Shown: one piece after another, positions 28,519 through 36,382 of the stretch
Layout of the letters: every line of letters begins with the position of its first letter
Numbering within the stretch: position 1 is the stretch's first letter
NCBI RefSeq assembly: GCF_030678875.1
Contig: NZ_JAUUDS010000008.1
Span: 1 to 64,000 of the forward strand
Direction of reading: 5' to 3'
Length of the DNA stretch: 64,000 nucleotides
From: Sphingomonas aurea
Lineage (GTDB): Bacteria > Pseudomonadota > Alphaproteobacteria > Sphingomonadales > Sphingomonadaceae
Position numbers and translations under genes: made by a program
The notes under the pieces: generated by a model
What the model was told of the DNA's origin: nothing
Database searches by the model: none
The model's input: only the letters and a program-made list of their open reading frames with translations

Positions 28519-28968
28519 TCAATCCTTCAACCCCGCCGGCACCGTGCCGCCATTCTTCTCCAGCTCGCGCATCACGGCCTTGTGGAGCCAGATGTTCATC
28601 TCGGCCGATCCGTCCTTGGCACCCGAATAGCCGAGTTCGGTCGCCAATTCCTTGCGGTTGTCGAGCGAGGAGTCGAGGTCGAGCAGCTTCATCAGATCGA
28701 CGATCGAGGTGCGCCAGTTCAGGTCGGGGTTGCCCTTGCGCTGGGCGATGTCGGTCAACACCTGCTCGACGTCTACCGGTTGAGCCGCAGCAGGCACGGA
28801 GGCGGCGGGCGGCGGCGCGGGCGGGGCTGGCGTTTCATTGGCGGTGGTCGGCGGATGGGCCGCCGGCGGTGGAGACGCGGGTGCAGGCTTGGCACCGCCG
28901 CCGAACTGGCCGCCTAGCGGACCGTTCTCGCCGAAGATGGCGGATTTGATCTTGCCGAAGATGCTCAT
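28519..28968 (-). CDS. DUF3597 family protein
   Basis: A 149-residue protein with the family's N-terminus MSIFGKIKSAIFG, a Pro/Ala-rich linker (residues about 25-65) and a compact helical C-terminal domain of about 80 residues containing VDVEQVLTDIAQRKGNPDLNWRTSIVDLMKLL. The C-terminal domain is the DUF3597 core, which resembles LysM/BON-associated small domains found in periplasmic or stress-related proteins. Function is unknown. It is followed on the minus strand by nothing within 24 bases of the convergent membrane gene. Confidence 0.82.
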   Translation of the reverse strand: MSIFGKIKSAIFGENGPLGGQFGGGAKPAPASPPPAAHPPTTANETPAPPAPPPAASVPAAAQPVDVEQVLTDIAQRKGNPDLNWRTSIVDLMKLLDLDSSLDNRKELATELGYSGAKDGSAEMNIWLHKAVMRELEKNGGTVPAGLKD

Positions 28969-28989
28969 GTCTCTCTCCAGAAATCGCGG

Positions 28990-29361
28990 TCAGCCCGCCG
29001 TCAGATCCTCGCCCGCGGCGCCGTAGTAGCTCGCCACCCGGTCGGCATAGGCCTGATCGAAGACCGGCGCGTTGTTCGACCAGCTCGGCCCGCCTTCCAG
29101 CAGGCGGCGATCGACCGTGATGACATACAGGTCGCGCACCGGATCGAACTGCAACAGCGAGAAGGGCACGGGATAGAAGCTCTTGCCCATGCCCAGGAAC
29201 CCGCCCAGCGACAGTACCGCGTGCGTCACCCGGCCCGACCGCTTGTGCACCATGAAGGAATAGACCGACCCGACGATGTCGCCGTCGCGGCTCTCGACCT
29301 TTACGGTATGGGCGACGTTGGACTGGGCAAGGATCTGGGTCGGCGCTTGATCGGTGGACAT
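28990..29361 (-). CDS. PRC-barrel domain protein
   Basis: A 123-residue soluble protein with one PRC-barrel (residues about 15-90), recognisable from HTVKVESRDGDIVGSVYSFM, GRVTHAVLSLGGFLGMG and PVPFSLLQFD. PRC-barrels occur in photosynthetic reaction centres, RimM and many stress-linked alphaproteobacterial proteins. It lies 21 bases upstream of the DUF3597 gene in the same direction, so both may be co-transcribed as general-stress genes; I see no promoter that proves it. Confidence 0.85.
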   Translation of the reverse strand: MSTDQAPTQILAQSNVAHTVKVESRDGDIVGSVYSFMVHKRSGRVTHAVLSLGGFLGMGKSFYPVPFSLLQFDPVRDLYVITVDRRLLEGGPSWSNNAPVFDQAYADRVASYYGAAGEDLTAG

Positions 29362-29461
29362 TCGTTGCTCCCGTTGCTGTCCGTCGAACCGGCGATGCAG
29401 CCCGCCGGTTCCATCGCGCTGGCGGGTTGAGGCGGGTGGCCCGACACCCTAAGCGAGCACC

Positions 29462-30019
29462 ATGTCCGCCCTCCCGCCCCGCCCCGCCACCCGCCCGACG
29501 ATCGCCGCCCTGGCGCTGATCCTGGCCGGCTGCGTCCCCCAGGTCACGCCGCCCCCGGTGCCCACTCCCGCGCCGAGCTCGACCGCGGTCGCGCTGCCCC
29601 CGCCCGCGCCGCTGGCGGCGGACTGGCGCGACTGGCCGCGGACGCCGGGCGACTGGCGCTACACTCCGCTGCCCGGCGGCGGGATCGCCCGCTATGCCGG
29701 GGCCGACGGCCAGCCGCTCGCGACCCTCTCGTGCGACCGGGCCGCACGGCGTATCGTCCTGACCCGCCCCTCGCCGGCGGTCGCGACCGCGCTCACCATC
29801 CGCACGACCAGCACCGTCCGCGCGCTGCCGGTCCAGGCCCGCGCGCCGGCCGACGCCGCGCCGCTCGTCATGCTGGACGCGACGCTGCCCGCCGACGACC
29901 GGCTGCTCGACGCGATGGCGTTCAGCCGCGGCACCTTCGTGCTGGAACAGGCAAGCCGCCCGCCGCTGGTATTGCCTGCCTGGGCAGAGGTCGGCCGGGT
30001 GATCGAGGATTGCCGCTGA
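29462..30019 (+). CDS. Hypothetical lipoprotein
   Basis: A 185-residue protein with a signal peptide ending in the lipobox LILAGC, so the cysteine at residue 24 should be lipidated. A Pro-rich linker follows (PPPVPTPAPSS), then a compact domain with two cysteines (TLSCDRA and IEDCR at the C-terminus) that could form a disulfide. I do not recognise the domain; similar lipoproteins are widespread in sphingomonads. Confidence 0.72.
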   Translation: MSALPPRPATRPTIAALALILAGCVPQVTPPPVPTPAPSSTAVALPPPAPLAADWRDWPRTPGDWRYTPLPGGGIARYAGADGQPLATLSCDRAARRIVLTRPSPAVATALTIRTTSTVRALPVQARAPADAAPLVMLDATLPADDRLLDAMAFSRGTFVLEQASRPPLVLPAWAEVGRVIEDCR

Positions 30020-30072
30020 CGGACGATGCGGTCGGTCGAGGGGCGGTGATGCTCGTCCGAAATCGCATGCAA

Positions 30073-30085
30073 TACAAGCCTTGTA
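30073..30085. promoter_or_regulatory. Palindrome TACAAG-c-CTTGTA, possible operator
   Basis: A perfect six-base inverted repeat around one central base, preceded by the palindrome GCATGC at 30065-30070. It lies 54 bases after the lipoprotein gene and 84 bases before the 18-codon ORF, where a promoter for the leader would be expected. The binding protein is unknown. Confidence 0.4.
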
Positions 30086-30168
30086 AGCACCGTCCCGATC
30101 GCACACATTGCAGATGTCGCCGGTCACGGCGGCATCTTGGCTATCAACAAGCGAAAGGAGGTGATCCG

Positions 30169-30225
30169 ATGTCTCATGGTTCAGCAGTGGGGTCGGTTCA
30201 GTTCGTTCGGGGGATCGGCTTCTAA
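30169..30225 (+). CDS. 18-residue leader peptide with a full-length Shine-Dalgarno sequence
   Basis: The ORF reads MSHGSAVGSVQFVRGIGF and ends in TAA. Directly before it, GAAAGGAGGTGATCC (30153-30167) is complementary to the entire 3' end of 16S rRNA, with AGGAGG seven bases from the ATG. Such an extended match is far beyond what the genes around it have. The peptide is too short for a fold. It could be a small protein, or its translation could control the downstream hairpins and permease gene. Confidence 0.5.
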   Translation: MSHGSAVGSVQFVRGIGF

Positions 30226-30336
30226 GATCCGGATCGGCGGCGTCGGGGGGTATCCTCCCCCAATCAACGACGTGGCCGGGATCGAAGAGGCCTCATGGTC
30301 TCCCGGGCTGGAGCTCTCCGGCCGCTGACCATGTTT

Positions 30337-30380
30337 AGGGGTTGTCGGGTCGTCGGGAGACGCCCGGCAACCTCTTCTCA
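30337..30380 (+). terminator. Long hairpin in front of the permease gene, possible attenuator
   Basis: Thirteen base pairs (two of them G-T wobbles) join AGGGGTTGTCGGG to CCCGGCAACCTCT, and the loop itself forms CGTC-ggga-GACG. A pyrimidine-rich tail CTTCTCATTT follows. It may end a short RNA starting upstream or act as an attenuator for the permease, whose GTG lies 46 bases downstream. The weak T-run makes a classical terminator uncertain. Confidence 0.5.
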
Positions 30381-30425
30381 TTTCCGGGCCGGGCGATCTG
30401 GCTGCAATCGGGGGAGAATGCTTCG

Positions 30426-31658
30426 GTGCTGACGGCGCATGAACGCATGCTCGCGCGTCGGTATCTGTTGCCGGGGCCAGGCGGGCGGCTGATGCTGCTG
30501 GTAGCCGCCATCGGGTGTGCCGGGGTTACGATCGGTGTCGCGGCACTGATTTTGGTGGTCAGCTTCATGAACGGCGCAGAAGCGCGGCTCGCTGGCCAGA
30601 TCGGCTCGGTCGACGGCCATCTGGCGGTGACCCGGGTCGGTCACGATTTGCCCGACTGGCGCGACCTTACCCGCCGCATCGCGGCCACGCCGGGGGTCGT
30701 CCGCGCCACGCCGGTGCTGGCGCAGGCCGGACTGGTCACCGTCGCCGGGCGGGTGCAACCGGCGATGCTGCACGGCCTCCGCTCCGCCGACATCGCGCGC
30801 CTCCCCGCCTTCGCACAGCGGGGCACGCTACTCGCCGGCCATTTGCCCACGGCGCGCGGCAACGTAGCGATCGGCATCGGCTTGGCCGAGCGGCTCGGCG
30901 TCGTCGCCGGCGAACCGCTGACGGTCACCTCGGCCTCGGTCGATGCCGAAGGCACGTTGCAGGTACAGAACAGCGCGCTGACGATCGCCGGCATTTATCG
31001 CACCGACAATTCCGATCTGGACGACAAGCGGGTCATCCTGCCGATGGCCGACGTCCAGCGCCTTTTCTCCCGAGGCGACGTCGCCTCGCGGATCGACGTC
31101 ACCGCCCATGACGAGCAGGCGGCGGTGCCGCTTGCCGTCCGGCTGCGCGCGGAACTCGGCCAAGGCATCCGGGTCCGCGACTGGCGGGAGTTGAACGCCG
31201 CCCTCGTCGGCGCGCTTGCGCAGGAGCGGATGGCCATGACCGCGATCATTTCCGTGGTCACGATGATCGCGCTGGCCAACATCCTGTCGTCGCTGGGAAT
31301 GCTGGTACGCTTCAAGGCGCGCGAGATCGCCATCATCCGCACCATGGGCGCGACCGCCGGCTCGGTGGCCCGCATCTTTGTCGCGGTCGGCGCCACGATC
31401 GGCATAGTCGGCGAGATCGCAGGGCTAATCATCGGCCTGGGACTGAAAGCGGCAAAGGACCCGCTCACCGCAGCACTGCGGCCGTGGCTGGCCGGATCAC
31501 CGGAATATGACGCCTTTCTCGACCTGCCGCTGACCATCTCGCCGGGCGCGATCGCAACCATCCTCGTCGCCGTGACGGCAGGCGCGCTACTTGCGGCGCT
31601 ACTGCCCGCCCGCAGCGCCGCGCGGATCGATCCGGCCGCGCTGCTCCGCTACGGCTGA
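30426..31658 (+). CDS. LolC/LolE-type (FtsX/MacB) ABC transporter permease
   Basis: A 410-residue inner membrane protein with one N-terminal membrane segment (residues about 20-45), a periplasmic MacB-like domain of about 230 residues, and three C-terminal segments ending with ARSAARIDPAALLRYG. This is the layout of LolC/LolE, which extract lipoproteins from the inner membrane with the ATPase LolD. No lolD or second permease is adjacent, so it may be a Lol protein encoded apart from its ATPase or another FtsX-type permease. GTG 30426 has GGGGAG nine bases upstream. Confidence 0.78.
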   Translation: MLTAHERMLARRYLLPGPGGRLMLLVAAIGCAGVTIGVAALILVVSFMNGAEARLAGQIGSVDGHLAVTRVGHDLPDWRDLTRRIAATPGVVRATPVLAQAGLVTVAGRVQPAMLHGLRSADIARLPAFAQRGTLLAGHLPTARGNVAIGIGLAERLGVVAGEPLTVTSASVDAEGTLQVQNSALTIAGIYRTDNSDLDDKRVILPMADVQRLFSRGDVASRIDVTAHDEQAAVPLAVRLRAELGQGIRVRDWRELNAALVGALAQERMAMTAIISVVTMIALANILSSLGMLVRFKAREIAIIRTMGATAGSVARIFVAVGATIGIVGEIAGLIIGLGLKAAKDPLTAALRPWLAGSPEYDAFLDLPLTISPGAIATILVAVTAGALLAALLPARSAARIDPAALLRYG

Positions 31659-31724
31659 ACACGGGAAAACATACGCACGACGCGACCGGTTCGGTACCCG
31701 CCTGCGCAGCTCAAGAGACGGCGA

Positions 31725-33245
31725 TCACGCCGGCTGGAGCAGCCCCTCTCTCGCGATCTTCTCCCGCCAGACCAGCGGGGCGAGCGTGTGGACGTTCTGC
31801 CCCTCGGCATCAACGGCGACCGTCACCGGGAAATCGGCGACCTCGAACTCGTAGATCGCCTCCATGCCCAGATCCTCGAAGCCGACGACCTTCGATCCCT
31901 TGATCGCACGCGCGACCAGATAGGCGGCGCCACCGACTGCCATCAGGTAGGCGCTCCTGGCCTCGCGAATCGCGTCGGTCGCCGCCGGCCCGCGCTCGGC
32001 CTTGCCGACCATTGCCAGCAGCCCCTGATCGAGCATCATCCGGGTGAACTTGTCCATCCGCGTCGCGGTGGTGGGACCGGCCGGGCCGACCACCTCCTCG
32101 CCCACCGGATCGACCGGGCCGACATAGTAGATCACCCGACCGCGGAAGCTGACCGGCAGCTCCTCGCCCTTCGCCAGCATGTCGGCGATCCGCTTGTGCG
32201 CGGCGTCGCGCCCGGTCAGCATCTTGCCGTTCAGCAGCAGCCGGTCGCCATGCTTCCAGCTCTGCACCACTTCCGGCGTCAGCGTGTCGAGGTCGACGCG
32301 CTTGGCCGCCACGTCGGGCTTCCAGTCGACCTGCGGCCACTCGGCCAGCTTGGGCGCTTCCAGATAGACCGGTCCCGAGCCGTCGAGGGTGAAATGCGCG
32401 TGGCGGGTCGCGGCGCAGTTCGGGATCATCGCCACCGGCTTCGACGCGGCATGCGTCGGCCAGTCGAGGATCTTGACGTCGAGGATGGTCGACAGGCCGC
32501 CCAGCCCCTGCGCACCGATGCCCAGCGCATTGACCTTGTCGAACAGCTCGATGCGCAGCGCCTCGACGTCGGTCCGGGGCCCGCGCGCCTTCAGCTGCCC
32601 CATGTCGATCGCGCCCATCAGCGATTCCTTGGCGAGCAGCATCGCCTTCTCCGCGGTGCCCCCGATGCCGATGCCCAGCATGCCGGGCGGGCACCAGCCG
32701 GCGCCCATCTGCGGCACCGTCTCCAACACCCAGTCGACGATCGAGTCCGACGGGTTCATCATCTTGAACTTGGACTTGTTCTCCGACCCGCCGCCCTTGG
32801 CCGCGACGTCGACCGTGACCTTCGCACCGGGCACCATCTCGACGTGCAGGACAGAGGGCGTGTTGTCGCGGGTGTTGCGGCGGGTGAAGGCCGGGTCGGC
32901 CAGGATCGAGGCGCGCAGCTTGTTCTCGGGGTGCAGATAGGCGCGGCGCACCCCCTCGTCGACGACCTCCTGCAGCGAGCGGTCGCCCGACAGGCGACAA
33001 TCCTGCCCCCATTTGACGAAGACGGTGACGATGCCGGTATCCTGGCAGATCGGCCGGTGCCCCTCGGCGCACATCCGGCTGTTGGTCAGGATCTGCGCGA
33101 TCGCGTCCTTGGCCGCCGGACTCTGCTCGGCCTCGTACGCTTCGCCGAGTGCGCGGATATAATCCATCGGGTGATAGTAGCTGATGAACTGGAGCGCGTC
33201 GGCGACGCTCTCGATCAGGTCGGTGTCGCGGATGATCGTGGTCAT
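31725..33245 (-). CDS. Class I fumarate hydratase (iron-sulfur)
   Basis: A 506-residue class I fumarase, the oxygen-sensitive 4Fe-4S type that hydrates fumarate to malate in the TCA cycle. The alpha part contains NSRMCAEGHRPICQDTG with two cysteines and GAGWCPPGMLGIGIGG. The beta part contains NGKMLTGRDAAHKRIAD and GPAGPTTATRMD. Single-chain fusion of alpha and beta parts is usual for FumA-type enzymes. It faces away from the GGDEF/EAL gene, with 142 bases between the starts. Confidence 0.93.
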   Translation of the reverse strand: MTTIIRDTDLIESVADALQFISYYHPMDYIRALGEAYEAEQSPAAKDAIAQILTNSRMCAEGHRPICQDTGIVTVFVKWGQDCRLSGDRSLQEVVDEGVRRAYLHPENKLRASILADPAFTRRNTRDNTPSVLHVEMVPGAKVTVDVAAKGGGSENKSKFKMMNPSDSIVDWVLETVPQMGAGWCPPGMLGIGIGGTAEKAMLLAKESLMGAIDMGQLKARGPRTDVEALRIELFDKVNALGIGAQGLGGLSTILDVKILDWPTHAASKPVAMIPNCAATRHAHFTLDGSGPVYLEAPKLAEWPQVDWKPDVAAKRVDLDTLTPEVVQSWKHGDRLLLNGKMLTGRDAAHKRIADMLAKGEELPVSFRGRVIYYVGPVDPVGEEVVGPAGPTTATRMDKFTRMMLDQGLLAMVGKAERGPAATDAIREARSAYLMAVGGAAYLVARAIKGSKVVGFEDLGMEAIYEFEVADFPVTVAVDAEGQNVHTLAPLVWREKIAREGLLQPA

Positions 33246-33387
33246 GGCGGGACGCTTTGCGCCAGCCCCAATCTTAACGCAACGCCCGTGCGACGCTCGC
33301 CTGGATCAATCCGAAACGGACCCTAACGCGACATTCACCAGACTCGCTGGCGCGATCGTAAATCACCGCCCGCTAAGCCTCCGCACC

Positions 33388-36006
33388 ATGTACCTACGCA
33401 CCCGCACCTCCGTCGAGCAAGATCGTCCCACCCTGGCGATGCTGCTGGGTATTACCGAGGATCGCCAGGACGCCACGGGCCAGTCGCTCGACCACCTCGC
33501 GCAGGTCGCCGCCGCCTGGCCGATGGCCGCCGGCGTGCAGCTGGTGGCGGTGATCGCCGCCGCGATCGCCACGCGCGGCGCGGCGCTGACGATCTGGCTG
33601 GGCGGGCTGCTGGCGATCGCCTCGATCGCGACGATGCTGCTGGTACGCGCGCCGCTGTTCGGCTGGCCGCCGCATCGCCGCGCGCAGCTGCTGGCGATCG
33701 CCTCCGCGGCGACGGCTGCGGCGCTGCTGCCGCTGATCTGGAGCACCGCCGACGCGCCGCCGAACGGCATCCAGCTGGGCGCCACGGTGATGCTCGCCGG
33801 TGCGACCGGCCTGTCGGGGCTGGCGGTCCATTCGGTCCGTGCAGCGATCCTCAGCTTCGGCGTCGGGCTGGTCGCGGCGATGGCGGTGCTGGTCAGCGCG
33901 CCCCTGGTGATCCTGGAGGCGACGGTCTTGCTCGGCGCGCTCGGCCTCGCCACGCTCCGGCTCGCGCATCTCGACCGCGCCGCCAGCCTGGCCCTGGCCG
34001 AGCGCGCCGACGAGGGCCGCCACGCCGTCAAGATGATGGCAGAGTTCGAGGGGCAGGGCACCGGCTGGTTCTGGGAGGCGGACCGCCACGGCCGCGTCAT
34101 CTATCTGTCCGCAAAGGTCGCCGACGAGATCGCCGCCGCCGACGCCACCCCGATCGGCCGGCTGCTGACCGATATCTTCCGCATGGACTCCGCTGCGCCG
34201 GGAACGGAGCGCACGCTCGCCTTCCACCTGTCGTCACGCACCTCCTTCTCCGACTATTCGGTCTGCGCCGCCGCCGATCGGGAGGGCGCGCGCTGGTGGT
34301 CCATCTCGGGCCGGCCGGTCGTCGACAGCCTCGGCCGATTCCAAGGCTTTATCGGCTCGGGCGCCGACCTGACCGAGAAGCGCAAGTCCGAGGCGGAGAT
34401 CACCCGCCTCGCCCTGTTCGACGGGCTCACCGGGCTCGCCAACCGCCAGCGGATGCGGCTCTCGCTCGACAAGACCCTGGCGCAGGCCGCCGGCCAGCAT
34501 CGCCCGGCCAGCCTGTTCCTGATGGACCTCGACCGGTTCAAGGCGGTCAACGACACGCTGGGCCACCAGGCCGGCGACGCGCTGCTGAAGATGGTCGCCC
34601 AGCGCCTCCAGCGCGTGGTCGGCGAGGCGGGGCTGGTCGGGCGGCTGGGCGGCGACGAGTTCCAGGTGCTGCTGCCCGGCACCGACGGGCGCGAGGGGCT
34701 GGCAACGCTCGCCCGCGCGCTGATCGACGCGCTGTCCCAGCCCTATCTCATCACCGGTACCCAGGTCAGCATCGGCTGCTCGATCGGCATCGCCATCGCG
34801 CCCCAGCACGGCGAGGATGCCGAGACGCTGATCCGCAACGCCGACCTCGCCCTCTATGCCGCCAAGGGCGACGGCCGCGGCGTCCACCGATTCTATGCCG
34901 AGGAAATGCTGGCCGGCGCCAAGCACCGCCAGCAGCTGGAAGACGACCTGCGCACCGCGCTGGGTGCCGGCGATTTCCACCTCTGCTATCAGCCGGTGGT
35001 CGGCACCGCCGACGCGCGCATCGTCGGCTACGAGGCGCTGGTGCGCTGGGAACACCCGGTCCGCGGCCTGGTATCCCCGGCCGATTTCGTGCCGGTCGCC
35101 GAGGAGTGCGGACTGATCGAGGCGCTGGGCGAGTGGGTCCTGCGTACCGCCTGCGAGGAGGCCGCGCGCTGGCCCGGCTCCGTCCGCGTCGCGGTCAACG
35201 TCTCGCCGGTGCAGTTCGCCAATCCGCAGCTGCCCGGCATCGTCGCCAGCGCACTCGCCCATGCCGGGCTCGCACCCGACCGGCTGGAGCTGGAGATCAC
35301 CGAAGGCGTCTTCCTGAACGACAGCACCGCCACCGACCAGATGTTCCGCGCACTGAAGGGGCTGGGCGTGCGGCTGGCGCTCGACGATTTCGGCACCGGC
35401 TATTCCTCGCTTGGCTATCTGCGCTCGGCACCGTTCGACAAGATCAAGATCGACCAGTCCTTCGTCCGCGGCATCGCCCAGCCCGGCAACCGCAACGCCG
35501 CGATCATCAAGGCAATCGTCACCCTCGCCGAGACGCTGGGGATGGAAACCACCGCCGAAGGCGTCGAGGTGCAGGACGAGATCGACCTGGTCCGCGAACT
35601 GGGGTGCAGCCACATCCAGGGCTATGTCTATGGCCGCCCCACCCGTGCCGAGCATATCGCCGGCCGGCTCGATGGGGGCGAGCTTCACGCCCGGCCGATC
35701 GGTTTCAAGGTCAGCCGCGCGCCGCGCACCCGCATGCTCCGCTCGGCCCGGATCGTCGCCCGCGGCCGCGAAGGCGATGTCCGCATCCGCGACATCTCCG
35801 CGACCGGAGCGATGATTGACGGGACGAAGCTGGACGCGCGATCGGTCGGGCTGGACCTGCTGATCGAGCTGGTCGAGGACCGCATGATTGCCGCCCAGGT
35901 CCGCTGGGCCCAGGGCGGCCGCGCCGGTCTTCACTTCGCCGAAGCGATCGACGTCGCCACCGTCGCCGCGTCGTCCGGCGTCCGGACGAACCGCCGCGCC
36001 GGGTAA
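33388..36006 (+). CDS. Membrane PAS-GGDEF-EAL-PilZ cyclic-di-GMP protein
   Basis: An 872-residue protein. Four or five membrane segments (residues about 45-195) are followed by a PAS domain (about 215-330), a GGDEF domain with an intact GGDEF at 421-425, an EAL domain opening YEALVRWEH at about 548, and a C-terminal PilZ domain with DISATG. The inhibitory RxxD site before GGDEF is not kept (RVVG). Both cyclase and phosphodiesterase activity are therefore possible, with PilZ as an extra c-di-GMP sensor at the C-terminus. A strong terminator follows. Confidence 0.9.
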   Translation: MYLRTRTSVEQDRPTLAMLLGITEDRQDATGQSLDHLAQVAAAWPMAAGVQLVAVIAAAIATRGAALTIWLGGLLAIASIATMLLVRAPLFGWPPHRRAQLLAIASAATAAALLPLIWSTADAPPNGIQLGATVMLAGATGLSGLAVHSVRAAILSFGVGLVAAMAVLVSAPLVILEATVLLGALGLATLRLAHLDRAASLALAERADEGRHAVKMMAEFEGQGTGWFWEADRHGRVIYLSAKVADEIAAADATPIGRLLTDIFRMDSAAPGTERTLAFHLSSRTSFSDYSVCAAADREGARWWSISGRPVVDSLGRFQGFIGSGADLTEKRKSEAEITRLALFDGLTGLANRQRMRLSLDKTLAQAAGQHRPASLFLMDLDRFKAVNDTLGHQAGDALLKMVAQRLQRVVGEAGLVGRLGGDEFQVLLPGTDGREGLATLARALIDALSQPYLITGTQVSIGCSIGIAIAPQHGEDAETLIRNADLALYAAKGDGRGVHRFYAEEMLAGAKHRQQLEDDLRTALGAGDFHLCYQPVVGTADARIVGYEALVRWEHPVRGLVSPADFVPVAEECGLIEALGEWVLRTACEEAARWPGSVRVAVNVSPVQFANPQLPGIVASALAHAGLAPDRLELEITEGVFLNDSTATDQMFRALKGLGVRLALDDFGTGYSSLGYLRSAPFDKIKIDQSFVRGIAQPGNRNAAIIKAIVTLAETLGMETTAEGVEVQDEIDLVRELGCSHIQGYVYGRPTRAEHIAGRLDGGELHARPIGFKVSRAPRTRMLRSARIVARGREGDVRIRDISATGAMIDGTKLDARSVGLDLLIELVEDRMIAAQVRWAQGGRAGLHFAEAIDVATVAASSGVRTNRRAG

Positions 36007-36029
36007 GCGGCGCAGCCGGCCGAGCGGCA

Positions 36030-36060
36030 CGGCGGGCATCCATCCGCCGGCTTTTTATTT
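36030..36060 (+). terminator. Intrinsic terminator after the GGDEF/EAL gene
   Basis: The stem CGGCGG (36030-36035) pairs with CCGCCG (36044-36049) across an eight-base loop, followed by GCTTTTTATTT. It is a typical Rho-independent terminator, 24 bases after the stop codon. Confidence 0.85.
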
Positions 36061-36192
36061 CGCGTTCCTTCTACGTTCTCTTGCGATCCGCAGAAGCGGC
36101 GGCGAAGCGTGCGTCGCGCCGCTTCGCTGCCCCGTGTCGGACGGCGATCATCGCTGCCGCTGCAAATAGGCACTTGCCCCATCCGGCCGATT

Positions 36193-36240
36193 GCACAATC
36201 AGTAGGGTCAGGGGTCGGCAACGAACCCAATAGATAGTGT
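36193..36240 (+). promoter_or_regulatory. Tandem NrdR boxes before nrdA
   Basis: The box at 36225-36240 (ACCCAATAGATAGTGT) matches 14 of 16 positions of the NrdR consensus acaCwAtATaTwGtgt as I remember it. A weaker copy at 36193-36208 matches 11 of 16. The two begin exactly 32 bases apart, about three helical turns, which is the known spacing of paired NrdR sites. NrdR represses ribonucleotide reductase genes when dATP/ATP is high. Confidence 0.7.
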
Positions 36241-36382
36241 GTTCGTTGACAAGTCGCCGGTGCATGCGTGTTGCGACGCATCACCGATGGCCTCCGTTTG
36301 TTCTGCACGCGCAGCCTGTTGCGTGCTAAACCGACCGGGAGCCCGATTCGAACGAACTGGGAACGGCAGGAGCCTTTCGGCG

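Larger units (their letters stand above)
30020..30425 (+). other. Leader region upstream of the LolC/E-type permease
   Basis: This 406-base stretch has no gene longer than 20 codons that I can support. In order it holds a palindrome TACAAG-c-CTTGTA at 30073-30085, an extended Shine-Dalgarno sequence with an 18-codon ORF (30153-30225), a small hairpin with arms GGGGG (30245-30250) and CCCCC (30257-30261), and a long hairpin at 30337-30375. A longer frame beginning at 30137 can be read through the same DNA but has no ribosome site of its own. The order suggests an untranslated leader or a small RNA. Confidence 0.6.
36007..36382. other. Intergenic region between the GGDEF/EAL gene and nrdA
   Basis: The 376 bases hold a terminator at 36030-36060 and paired NrdR boxes at 36193-36240; I see no gene. 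The DNA after 36200 is somewhat AT-richer, as expected for a promoter region. The interval between the NrdR boxes and the nrdA start (142 bases) would be the promoter and 5' leader of nrdA. Confidence 0.6.

Noticed and set aside
30137..30328. A 63-residue gene in the leader before the permease
   Set aside because: Its start codon lacks a ribosome site, and the strong Shine-Dalgarno sequence serves the ATG at 30169 in another frame.
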